Below are positions 6,820-13,080 of a DNA stretch of 20,602 bases, piece by piece (position 1 is the stretch's first letter; each line of letters begins with the position of its first letter). Below the pieces are notes generated by a model, which was not told the origin of the DNA, made no database searches, and saw nothing but the letters and a program-made list of their open reading frames with translations. The stretch covers positions 1-20,602 of the IMG/VR virus record IMGVR_UViG_3300046002_009795. One strand, written 5' to 3'. The translations under genes and the position numbers were made by a program. The stretch comes from a virus.

Positions 6820-7076
6820 GATTTATGTATTTTTAACTTTAAAGTTCCTGTTCCTTTTATTACACGATGCCACTCGTGTCTTGGTATAAATATACGTTCT
6901 TTTAGTGAGGTAGGCAAGCAATTTTCTAATTGGAGTTGCCAATTTGTATCTTCTAGAATTTCAATAGTACGAGATTCATCATCACGATGCCACATAAGTT
7001 CTATTGGGTCTATATTTTCGTTGAATTCACGAATAATATACTTGTCAGTAACTTCTATGTCAGTATATGGGGTCAT
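6816..7076 (-). CDS. Small cupin-like protein
   Basis: The 86-residue protein has short beta-strand-like blocks with a conserved-looking pattern: ELMWHRDDESRTIEIL (26-41), NWQLQLENCLP, and IFIPRHEWHRVIKGTG (62-77). His residues in the first and last strands, a proline turn before the second His and closing glycines are what a single small cupin barrel shows, and I recall similar short proteins in T4-like phages. The likely metal-binding residues are H30, H66 and H69. Small-molecule or sugar binding is possible; no enzyme activity can be assigned. TAATG coupling joins it to the fibre-type gene upstream and ATGA to the one downstream. Confidence 0.55.
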   Translation of the reverse strand: MTPYTDIEVTDKYIIREFNENIDPIELMWHRDDESRTIEILEDTNWQLQLENCLPTSLKERIFIPRHEWHRVIKGTGTLKLKIHKS

Positions 7077-7750
7077 TAATTGAATACTTGAAAATAAGCA
7101 TAGTAAGAAGTCATAGTTCTATTTGTACTACCACTTACTATAATTTTGAAATCACCTGGGGTTAGGTTATTAAAGCTTCCACTTACTGTTGTATCTCCTA
7201 AAGGTATTGCTTTTAAATCACCTGTTTGATCACAGTATTTTATAGCATAACAAGTTGATACCATTCCTGCAGTAATAATAATTTCTCCCATAATTTCAAA
7301 TGGTTTATTTACTGAAAATGCTAAAGTTTGTGTTCCGAAATTTGAACCTGATAGGATTTGGTCTCCTATTTGTAAACGAATAGCAGCATTTGTATCACTA
7401 CTTCCACCTGATGCAAATTTACCTACAGCTCTAAAGTGTAAAATTTTAGCTACATAGTTTACAGAATCATCAAAGAATGATTGTGGTAAAGCTCTTGAAC
7501 CCCAAGTAGTACTACTGCCTAAAAAATCTGTATTTGTACCTGATCCTGAGGTGTAGATTATATCATTATTTCTAGTGTAAAGAGTTCTAACGGATGCTCC
7601 TCCCAAACTATCCGCATTTACACTACCTGAGGATAAAAAATCTGAGTAGGTAATTTGTTTAGTAATTCCGTCTTGTACTATAGGAATAATACTATCTGAT
7701 GTAATTTGGGTTGTTTGGGGTAATCCTGATATTGGTAAGTCTTCTGCCAT
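7076..7750 (-). CDS. Virion structural protein, fibre or appendage type
   Basis: The 224-residue protein begins with ISGLPQTTQITSDSIIPIVQ and then ITKQITYSDF, a motif common at the start of phage fibre and head- or tail-appendage proteins (the 'D-x-I-P-I-V-x-x-G-x-T-x-x-I/V-T-Y' pattern). A Gly/Ser/Thr-rich stretch follows (40-75), then a probable beta-sandwich (about 95-224) with SGSFNNLTPGDFKIIVSGS near the end. There are no charged helices and no capsid-targeting-type N-terminus, so it fits the outside of the virion, not the interior. The exact location (fibre, head decoration) cannot be told. The ATG overlaps the previous unit by a two-base gap only. Confidence 0.65.
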   Translation of the reverse strand: MAEDLPISGLPQTTQITSDSIIPIVQDGITKQITYSDFLSSGSVNADSLGGASVRTLYTRNNDIIYTSGSGTNTDFLGSSTTWGSRALPQSFFDDSVNYVAKILHFRAVGKFASGGSSDTNAAIRLQIGDQILSGSNFGTQTLAFSVNKPFEIMGEIIITAGMVSTCYAIKYCDQTGDLKAIPLGDTTVSGSFNNLTPGDFKIIVSGSTNRTMTSYYAYFQVFN

Positions 7751-7751
7751 A

Positions 7752-7994
7752 TTATGTAATTATAATTTTTCCTCCGTTTTCTTGAAGAATGTAAAATAAA
7801 TTTTCTTGTTGTAAAAATCCAGGTTTTGGTTTTGATAAGGGTCCTTTTGGTTGATCATTTAACCAATTTTGTCTTGCAAGGGACAGGTCATAGATATATT
7901 GATTATATTCTTTTACCTGTTCATTTAATTGGAGTTTATTAATTTTATCCAATTTAACAAACTGAGGCCAAGATATTTCTTCAAAAATGTTCAT
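7752..7994 (-). CDS. Small hypothetical protein
   Basis: This 80-residue protein (MNIFEEISWPQFVKLDKINK onward) has an L-N-E at 23-25, but its N-terminus is less like the targeting peptides of its neighbours. The middle is helical with Tyr/Trp/Gln, followed by a Lys/Pro-rich turn (GPLSKPKPGF) and a short beta-like end (GGKIIIT). The ATG overlaps the upstream TGA (ATGA) and is preceded by AAAGGAGA, one of the few Shine-Dalgarno-like sequences here, although it falls inside coding sequence. No family is recognised; from position it is likely a virion or chaperone-type small protein. Confidence 0.6.
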   Translation of the reverse strand: MNIFEEISWPQFVKLDKINKLQLNEQVKEYNQYIYDLSLARQNWLNDQPKGPLSKPKPGFLQQENLFYILQENGGKIIIT

Positions 7995-8443
7995 TCTCCT
8001 TTACGCTCTTGCCAATCGTAAGATACACTATCTTTTTCAATAGGGCCACCAACAACCCAAGCATCACAAGTTCGAGCAGCGGCACATTTAAATTTAAGCA
8101 TTCTACAATATCCTAATTTTCCAGCTTTAATAACGTCAAATGGATCTTCTGTACCTTCATCATCACCTATTCCTTTAGCTATGCAATCTAAAGTTTTTGT
8201 TGTAACATCAAATGCAGCACAATTACCACAACGTGAAGTTTTAGCTTCTTCTACTGTATCAAGCTGCCACATGTCTGCTTTAGCTTGCCAAAACTTTTCA
8301 TTTGGTTCATTTGGATTTAAAGGTCCATACCCATATTCATTGATTGCTTTTTGTCTATTTTGCAAATTCAACTCTATGTTTTGAGTTGGGATAGGACATT
8401 TATTTAATTCAGCTTCGCTTAGTATATCTGTTAATTTAATCAT
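7991..8443 (-). CDS. Cys-rich metal-binding-type protein with capsid-targeting-like N-terminus
   Basis: The 150-residue protein starts MIKLTDILSE (1-10), a near-exact copy in form and length of the T4 capsid-targeting peptide, with L-S-E before the predicted cut. The body has NLQNRQKAINEYGYGPLNP (26-44), a pattern I recall from uncharacterised marine phage proteins. Seven cysteines follow or flank: C16, C72 and C75 (CGNC), C87, C113 (GYC), C120 and C126 (TCDAW). The CGNCAAF...C...GYC order resembles the cluster-binding order of high-potential iron-sulfur proteins; a zinc site is the alternative. Role unknown, probably virion-internal. Confidence 0.75.
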   Translation of the reverse strand: MIKLTDILSEAELNKCPIPTQNIELNLQNRQKAINEYGYGPLNPNEPNEKFWQAKADMWQLDTVEEAKTSRCGNCAAFDVTTKTLDCIAKGIGDDEGTEDPFDVIKAGKLGYCRMLKFKCAAARTCDAWVVGGPIEKDSVSYDWQERKGE

Positions 8444-8448
8444 AATTT

Positions 8449-9027
8449 TTAATTTACAGTTTTATTTTTTTGAGGAGACCAATATGAATTATTTTTTCGA
8501 TTTGGATATTTGTAATATTCTACAGGAATATTTAATTTTTTAGAAATATTACTAATTTTATTAATTTCACCCATTTGATCCTCATGATATGTGTCCATAT
8601 CATCATAAATTATTATATCTAATTTTTTAATATAAGGTGTTATATTAATTTTACCACTATATTTTTTAGAAGGAATTATCAATTCTGATTCTGAATTTTG
8701 GGTAGATCGAGAATATGGAGTGTCCCAATCTTTTTCATCTCTTTTGATTTCAGGTTTAAGTTGAGCATATGGAAGAATTTGGTATTTATTTGATAATTTA
8801 TCCCCATCTATTGTTATTCTAACTTGAGATTTAAAACCTCCTAAAGTTGATAAAGCTCTATTTCTTGTAAATGATATAAATCCTAATTTTTCTGATCTAT
8901 CTGGGGATGGTTCTAATTTTCCAGATTCTAATATATCAGGTGTTGAGTCTAGTGAGGTAAAATGATAAATTTCTCCTATTTGTTTACCTTCAGTAATTTC
9001 TTTTAATATGTCTATTAATTTAATCAT
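8449..9027 (-). CDS. ADP-ribosyltransferase-like protein, predicted capsid-packaged
   Basis: The 192-residue protein starts MIKLIDILKE|ITE (L-K-E at 8-10, I-T-E at 11-13). Residues 20-37 (IYHFTSLDSTPDILESGK) hold the His-anchored first strand and 'I-L-x-x-G-x-L' helix typical of ART-fold enzymes that bind NAD. GFISFTRNRAL (49-59) follows, then VRITIDGDKLSNKY (69-82) and SESELIIP (112-119) with candidate catalytic Glu. This is the H-Y-E-like ART order seen in small phage and toxin ARTs. T4 packages the ART Alt by the same sort of N-terminus and injects it to modify RNA polymerase; this may be a functional parallel with a different ART class. Enzyme activity and target are inferred. Confidence 0.65.
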   Translation of the reverse strand: MIKLIDILKEITEGKQIGEIYHFTSLDSTPDILESGKLEPSPDRSEKLGFISFTRNRALSTLGGFKSQVRITIDGDKLSNKYQILPYAQLKPEIKRDEKDWDTPYSRSTQNSESELIIPSKKYSGKINITPYIKKLDIIIYDDMDTYHEDQMGEINKISNISKKLNIPVEYYKYPNRKNNSYWSPQKNKTVN

Positions 9028-9431
9028 TTTGTTTTACCCCAAGTTTTACCTTTACCAGGTGTTTTACATTGTGATGGTGTAGGACGACATGAAGGATATT
9101 TTGAACGTTCTTCTCCTTTTTCTCTACCACAAGATTTATATCCTGTTATTTCACTATCTTTTCTAATTGGTGAATTACAATCTACCCATCCACCTTTTTT
9201 ACCAGGTGCACCCTTGCGGGAAAACCAAGTACGGAGGGTTTCTTTAACTTTTTCTTGGATTACTTCTTCTTTTAAACCTTTCCAAATATCTCCTTTACGG
9301 CATCTAACTACAGCACCTGATTTATAAGCGGAAGGTTTATCAAATTTGCGATCAGCAATGCGTAAGCATCTGTCACGTTTTTCCTTTTCTTCAGAAAGAA
9401 CTTCATTAATAAGTTTTTCTAATCTATTCAT
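9024..9431 (-). CDS. Basic Cys-rich DUF5872-like protein with capsid-targeting-like N-terminus
   Basis: I start at the ATG at 9431 (135 residues), which overlaps the upstream TGA as TGATG; a GTG one codon earlier is less likely. It begins MNRLEKLINE|VLSE. Two basic modules follow. One is RCLRIADRKFDKPSAYKSGA (21-40) with CR at 44-45. The other (65-135) has the pattern WFSRKGAPGKKGGWVDC, then CGR, RSKYPSCRPTPSQC and a GKGK tail. I recall the second as the DUF5872-type domain of phages and large viruses, though from memory. Cysteines at 22, 44, 85, 101, 115 and 122 could bind zinc. High positive charge suggests DNA contact inside the head. Confidence 0.7.
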   Translation of the reverse strand: MNRLEKLINEVLSEEKEKRDRCLRIADRKFDKPSAYKSGAVVRCRKGDIWKGLKEEVIQEKVKETLRTWFSRKGAPGKKGGWVDCNSPIRKDSEITGYKSCGREKGEERSKYPSCRPTPSQCKTPGKGKTWGKTK

Positions 9432-10108
9432 CACCAGAATCCTGAAAATGATGATTTTAAGCCAAGTAATTTTGCGTATCTTGGAAGTCTACAACTCCAG
9501 TATGAAGCTTTAGTTTTGTCTGTTTTATTTTTGCAATCGTGACGTGCAGCAAATGCTTTTCTAGCTTTTGAATTATTTATTTTAGCTGAAAGGCCTGTTG
9601 TGTCTCCAAAACTAATTTTTTTAATTTTTTTAGTTTGAGGATTTTTTACGTAAACATAGAATTTTTTAGATCCTCCACGTTTTGGTTTTCCAAGTGGTGG
9701 ATTTTTCTTTTTATCTTCTGCTTCTTCAAGTTCTTCATTTTCAAGTAAAAGTAAATCTAAAGGCACTTTTTGATTTTCATATAAACCAAAGTTACCTAAA
9801 TCAGTTTCCTCTAAAATTTCTTTATCATCTTCATTTACATGAATAATTTCACGTAAATATAGTGAACGAGCTTCTGCCCATAAATTAAGGAACGATTGCG
9901 AACCATATCGGAACGTGTTTTCGGTAAGTGGGAGTTGTTTATCCACGTGATATCGCAGATTCTCCGACAATATCTCTTTTTTAACTAAACTTTCATTTAG
10001 TACAACACCAGTATTACCTACATTGTCACAATCGTGGCAACCACAATTGCAAGTATCTTTTTTTAAATATACTTCTTTAATAAGGTGTTTTAAACGTGAT
10101 TTGTCCAT
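9431..10108 (-). CDS. Cys-rich/basic two-part protein with capsid-targeting-like N-terminus
   Basis: I start at the ATG at 10108 (225 residues), one base after the upstream stop; an in-frame TTG seven codons earlier would bury the targeting-like peptide. It begins MDKSRLKHLIKE|VYLKK. A compact CNCGCHDC (20-27, Cys at 20, 22, 24, 27) looks metal-binding. Further L-N-E (37-39), L-S-E (47-49) and L-T-E (61-63) sites cluster before an acidic helical middle (75-131). The C-terminal 90 residues are strongly basic (KPKRGGSKKFYVYVKNP; KISFGDTTGL; ARKAFAARHDC; SYWSCRLPRYAKLLGL), a domain I recall in T4-like marine phages without a function. Proteolytic release of that basic domain inside the head is a plausible inference. 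Confidence 0.7.
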   Translation of the reverse strand: MDKSRLKHLIKEVYLKKDTCNCGCHDCDNVGNTGVVLNESLVKKEILSENLRYHVDKQLPLTENTFRYGSQSFLNLWAEARSLYLREIIHVNEDDKEILEETDLGNFGLYENQKVPLDLLLLENEELEEAEDKKKNPPLGKPKRGGSKKFYVYVKNPQTKKIKKISFGDTTGLSAKINNSKARKAFAARHDCKNKTDKTKASYWSCRLPRYAKLLGLKSSFSGFW

Positions 10109-10109
10109 G

Positions 10110-11108
10110 TTATTTAAATAAAGCGTCAAAATTCATTTTCATTTCTGAAGAGGCTACAGCTATATTATCAAGTAAAGATTTACTATCAAGGGAATCTATT
10201 TTTTCATTTGTTATTGATACAAAATCTCCTTTTCCTCCAACATTAACATTTAAAACATATCCTTGATCTTGGCCAAGCATAGGTTTTTTATTTAATTTAG
10301 TTTTAATCATTACTTTAAGAATCCCAGCAGCTATATCTTCGGGAGAAGCATTACTATTTAATTTAAGTTCTTGTAATATAGCTTCTATTCTTTCAAATAT
10401 GTTAATAATCATATTAAATTCATATTTTGTAGCAAATTCTTTTAATTTTGATTCTTTATAAAATTCTAACATTAAAGTAGATGCTTCTACTAGTTCTGAA
10501 GGTTTAAATGTTCCTGGGTTGGATGCTGATCCTTCTGGGAATTTTTTGTCTTTAAGGGCTTCAAGTAAACTTTTAAATCCAAATAGATTACTTAATAATC
10601 CATATGATTTTTTATCTTTAAAAAATTTACCTAATGTGATTTGTTTAGAACTATAATCTTTAATTTCAACACCTAAATCATTAATGATTAAATCAGGATT
10701 TTCATCTCCTCTTTGATCTTGAACTTGGAATTTATTAGATTTATTGTATTGAAAAGCCCAATAAACTGAAACTTCTCCATTACCTGATCCACCTGATTGT
10801 TTTCCTGTTCTAGATGCTAGTGGTTTAACACCAAATAATTTACCCCAAATTTCTCCATCTTTACCATTTAAGTTAAAGTCGTTACCTAATTCAAGGGGGG
10901 TTTGACATATTGGAATTTGTTCAACATTTAAGGCATCTTTAATTCGATCGTCGTAATCAGCTTGTTGTTCATTAAGTGAAGGTTTAGTATCAACTACTTC
11001 ATTTAATAATTTATGAAGTAATTCAACATCCTTAGGATCCTTCATGTCAGGATATCCTTTGGGGAATTTGTAAGATACATCACGTATAAATTGTTCTAAA
11101 ATATCCAT
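10110..11108 (-). CDS. PD-(D/E)XK nuclease-like protein
   Basis: The 332-residue protein carries a good PD-(D/E)XK signature: GGSGNGEVSVYWAFQ (106-120, with the helix Glu E112), then NPDLIINDLGVEIKDY (137-152), giving P138-D139-x8-E148-x-K150. This metal-dependent core is used by restriction enzymes and phage nucleases. KQITLGKFFKDKKSYG follows, and the C-terminal half is helical. The N-terminus (MDILEQFIRDVSYK) is a weaker targeting-like helix, with L-N-E at 35-37 and 45-47, so a longer propeptide may be removed. If packaged, it could be an injected nuclease acting on host DNA. Loss of activity cannot be excluded. TAATG coupling links it to the upstream gene. Confidence 0.65.
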   Translation of the reverse strand: MDILEQFIRDVSYKFPKGYPDMKDPKDVELLHKLLNEVVDTKPSLNEQQADYDDRIKDALNVEQIPICQTPLELGNDFNLNGKDGEIWGKLFGVKPLASRTGKQSGGSGNGEVSVYWAFQYNKSNKFQVQDQRGDENPDLIINDLGVEIKDYSSKQITLGKFFKDKKSYGLLSNLFGFKSLLEALKDKKFPEGSASNPGTFKPSELVEASTLMLEFYKESKLKEFATKYEFNMIINIFERIEAILQELKLNSNASPEDIAAGILKVMIKTKLNKKPMLGQDQGYVLNVNVGGKGDFVSITNEKIDSLDSKSLLDNIAVASSEMKMNFDALFK

Positions 11109-11575
11109 TATGCTGGTGTTTCTTCTGGGGGTGTTTCTGAAGGAGGGATTTCTGCAGGTGGTGCTTCTATACTTTCAATTCCCGCTCCAGTTTCACTATC
11201 ACCTTCTTCTCCTTTAACGCCATACCTTAGCATGTTTGCTATAGATTGAGAAGCTCTTTCTTCTTCAGGTAAATTAAGTAAATAGTATTTTTTACCTTCT
11301 ACTTGAGCAATCCAACTACGTCTTCCATAAATTAAATAAAAATTTTGGTCGTTTTTTAAATTAATTCTAAATGTAGAAGGACGGGGTGCTACCCAATCAA
11401 TTGAGGATAAAAAATTATCATATTCTAAAGTAAGTAAATCAACTATAACTTTTTTAAGTTCAGGGAATTTAGTTAACTCATCGTATTCGATAGCTTCTGC
11501 TGGGGTAATAGTGTTAGCAGAGTATACTTGACGAGCTAAGTCTTGAATTCTTCTCTTAAGTTGATCTTTAGTCAT
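11108..11575 (-). CDS. Uncharacterised phage protein with acidic Pro-rich tail
   Basis: The 155-residue protein begins MTKDQLKRRIQDLARQVYSA, a basic amphipathic helix without an (L/I)-x-E end. The core (about 45-108) contains SSIDWVAPRPSTFRINLKND and FYLIYGRRSWIAQVEGKKYYLLNL, beta-strand-like with conserved-looking aromatics, probably a small folded domain. From residue 115 it is disordered, acidic and Pro-rich (APPAEIPPSETPPEETPA). No family is named. It sits between the nuclease-like gene and a helical protein in a tightly coupled run, so a structural or assembly role is likely. Confidence 0.6.
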   Translation of the reverse strand: MTKDQLKRRIQDLARQVYSANTITPAEAIEYDELTKFPELKKVIVDLLTLEYDNFLSSIDWVAPRPSTFRINLKNDQNFYLIYGRRSWIAQVEGKKYYLLNLPEEERASQSIANMLRYGVKGEEGDSETGAGIESIEAPPAEIPPSETPPEETPA

Positions 11576-11577
11576 TT

Positions 11578-12375
11578 TTATTTAAGTTTAGCTAAAATAG
11601 CTTCTTTAATTTTTTTCTTCATTGCTGTTGATGTAGCAATTTTACCTGCTTTTTCATCGGGCATGCCTTTAGCTGTTAAAGTATCAAATATTTCACCACG
11701 TTTTTTGATTTGTTTTTTTGACATTTCATCAATAGCTCCTTCTTCAGAAGCTACGTCTACCATAGCATCTAGTTGAGGTTCTTTTATTTCAAAATCAAGG
11801 TAATGTTTAGCTGAAACTAACATATTTTTAGCTTCGATAATTTTTGCTTGCCACCAATGTGGGAAATCAACTTCTTGTTCACCTTCAAATTGATCAACCA
11901 TTTTATAAAGTTCCATAGCATATTTTCCAATACGATACAGATCCGCTTTAAGCATATGTGGTTCATTATCTTCATGGCCTAGATCAAGATCTTCATCTAA
12001 ATTACCTTGTTTTTTTAAAATAGACTTTTGTAAACCATCCGGTAATTTTTTCCTCCCATCAGTAAATTTATCATCATATTGAGATGTAAATGAAGATGCT
12101 TTTTTCTTTTCAGATAAGGGTTTAGATAATGCTGATTGAATCATTTCTTTTAATTTGTCTCCTTGTTTCATAGGTTCTTCAGTTGTTGGTTCTGCTAATT
12201 TCTCAGCTTGTTTTTTTCTCATTTGCTTAACGGCGATACTATATGCGTATTGTTCGCCGTCTGAGCCTTTTGAGTTGTAAAGTTTATCTAAACGACTATT
12301 AATAATGGTCTTAAAATTCTGGTAAATCTCTTGAGATTCCTCTGAAGTAAAAGGTTCATTAATAGGTTGTTCCAT
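11578..12375 (-). CDS. Helical phage protein of unknown function
   Basis: The 265-residue protein is mostly charged helix. A central block (about 143-207: LKADLYRIGKYAMELYKMVD, then FPHWWQAKIIEAKNMLVSAK and HYLDFEI) matches a pattern I recall in many T4-like marine phage proteins: a helix, a 'DFPHWWQAKI' turn and a helix with KHYL. The C-terminal part (220-265) reads like a small helical unit (KRGEIFDTLTAKGMPDEKAG, then KIATSTAMKKKIKEA), similar to Ku- or Rho-N-like basic motifs, with a basic end. The N-terminus is acidic and not targeting-like. Possible roles are a virion core or scaffold component; nothing more specific can be supported. Confidence 0.6.
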   Translation of the reverse strand: MEQPINEPFTSEESQEIYQNFKTIINSRLDKLYNSKGSDGEQYAYSIAVKQMRKKQAEKLAEPTTEEPMKQGDKLKEMIQSALSKPLSEKKKASSFTSQYDDKFTDGRKKLPDGLQKSILKKQGNLDEDLDLGHEDNEPHMLKADLYRIGKYAMELYKMVDQFEGEQEVDFPHWWQAKIIEAKNMLVSAKHYLDFEIKEPQLDAMVDVASEEGAIDEMSKKQIKKRGEIFDTLTAKGMPDEKAGKIATSTAMKKKIKEAILAKLK

Positions 12376-12378
12376 TTT

Positions 12379-12552
12379 TTAAGCTGCTTTGTCTTCTGCA
12401 GTTGAAGTTTTCTTAAATTCTGCTGCTAATTTTTTAATATTGTTAGCGGCGCTACGTGCTCTACCACGAGCGGCTTTTGATGTTTTACCATGTTCAGCTT
12501 CTAAAGTAGCTAATTGTTCTTGAATTGCGTTAAAAATTTCTGTTGTGTTCAT
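12379..12552 (-). CDS. Histone H1/Hc1-like small DNA-binding protein
   Basis: I found this 57-residue gene by translating the gap: ATG at 12552, TAA at 12379, fitting exactly between its neighbours. It begins MNTTEIFNAIQEQLATLEAE and continues with HGKTSKAARGRARSAANNIK, then KLAAEFKKTSTAEDKAA. A short acidic helix is followed by an Ala/Lys/Arg helix carrying KAARGRARSA, and a K-x-x-A-x-E-F-K-K-x-S end. This matches the plan of Hc1 histone H1-like proteins (about 55-60 residues in Bacteroidetes). Such proteins bind and compact DNA. Inferred role: condensing phage DNA or coating host DNA. The leader is AT-rich without a Shine-Dalgarno. Its small size makes it easy to overlook. Confidence 0.75.
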   Translation of the reverse strand: MNTTEIFNAIQEQLATLEAEHGKTSKAARGRARSAANNIKKLAAEFKKTSTAEDKAA

Positions 12553-12582
12553 AGATTTGATTGTTTATATAGATTTAATTGT

Positions 12583-13062
12583 TTACTGTTCTTCTCCACC
12601 AATATATTCGCTAACGAAAAATTTTAGTGTGTTTCCTATTTGTGTTTCTAGTTTTTCATTGTTCATTCCTTTAGCAACTTTAAGGGCTTTCATTAAATAG
12701 TCCATTAAATCGCCTTCTGTACCTTCCATGTCTGCAGCTATGTCTTCTAAGCCACCACCTGTAGCAGGTGCTTCTTCAGCCGGTGCATCTTCTGCAGGAA
12801 CTTCTTCAGTTGTATCAGTTGTTTCAACATCAGTTGTTTCAACGTCTTCTACTTTTTTATCTTTTTTAGCTTCTTCAAGTTCATCTCCTCCATGATCAAC
12901 AGTATCATACTCATCATCTGGGTCGCCTAATTCAGCTAAAATCATTTCTTTAATTTTATCTTTTACATGCTTATTTTCATTAAGGGATTTAAATGTTGGG
13001 TTTAAATTTTCAAGAGATTTATTTTCTTTTAAAAATTTTGTTAAGTCAAAAGTATCTTTCAT
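12583..13062 (-). CDS. Acidic virion-associated or scaffold-like protein
   Basis: The 159-residue protein begins MKDTFDLTKFLKE|NK (L-K-E at 11-13), with L-N-E at 27-29; FDLxKFLxENK is a start I recall from phages of this kind. The middle (48-105) is acidic and low in complexity, with tandem VETTD (74-83) and PAEDAPAEEAPA repeats. The C-terminal third is a helical module (DLMDYLMKALKVAKGMNNEK) ending acidic. Acidic, helical and protease-site-rich is typical of prohead core proteins such as T4 gp67/gp68/gp22, so a core or packaged role is possible. The ATG follows an AT-rich leader element directly. Confidence 0.65.
   Translation of the reverse strand: MKDTFDLTKFLKENKSLENLNPTFKSLNENKHVKDKIKEMILAELGDPDDEYDTVDHGGDELEEAKKDKKVEDVETTDVETTDTTEEVPAEDAPAEEAPATGGGLEDIAADMEGTEGDLMDYLMKALKVAKGMNNEKLETQIGNTLKFFVSEYIGGEEQ
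12763..12843 (-). repeat. Low-complexity acidic repeats (VETTD and PAEDAPAEEAPA)
   Basis: Two tandem 15-base units encode VETTD twice, then a degenerate Pro/Ala/Glu run. The DNA repeat gttgtttcaac is visible twice on the plus strand around 12820-12843. It is likely slippage-grown disordered linker within one gene. Confidence 0.65.
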
Positions 13063-13080
13063 TTTATAATAAATATTAAA
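13063..13080 (-). promoter_or_regulatory. AT-rich leader element abutting the acidic protein start
   Basis: The minus strand reads TTTAATATTTATTATAAA and runs straight into the ATG at 13062. It fills the whole 18-base gap and matches the elements at 2145, 5494 and 6503. The lack of space before the ATG argues for a translation signal over a promoter at this site. Confidence 0.35.

Noticed and set aside
10109-10129. Upstream TTG start for the Cys-rich/basic protein (also TTG at 18883 for primase and GTG at 9434)
   Set aside because: ATG starts at 10108, 18868 and 9431 sit at or just after the upstream stop codons and expose the expected N-termini; the rare start codons do not.
11578-12375. 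Capsid-targeting peptide in the helical protein (PINE at its start)
   Set aside because: The start MEQPINEPFTSEESQ is Pro-rich and acidic, not an amphipathic helix, so the I-N-E triplet alone is not convincing.
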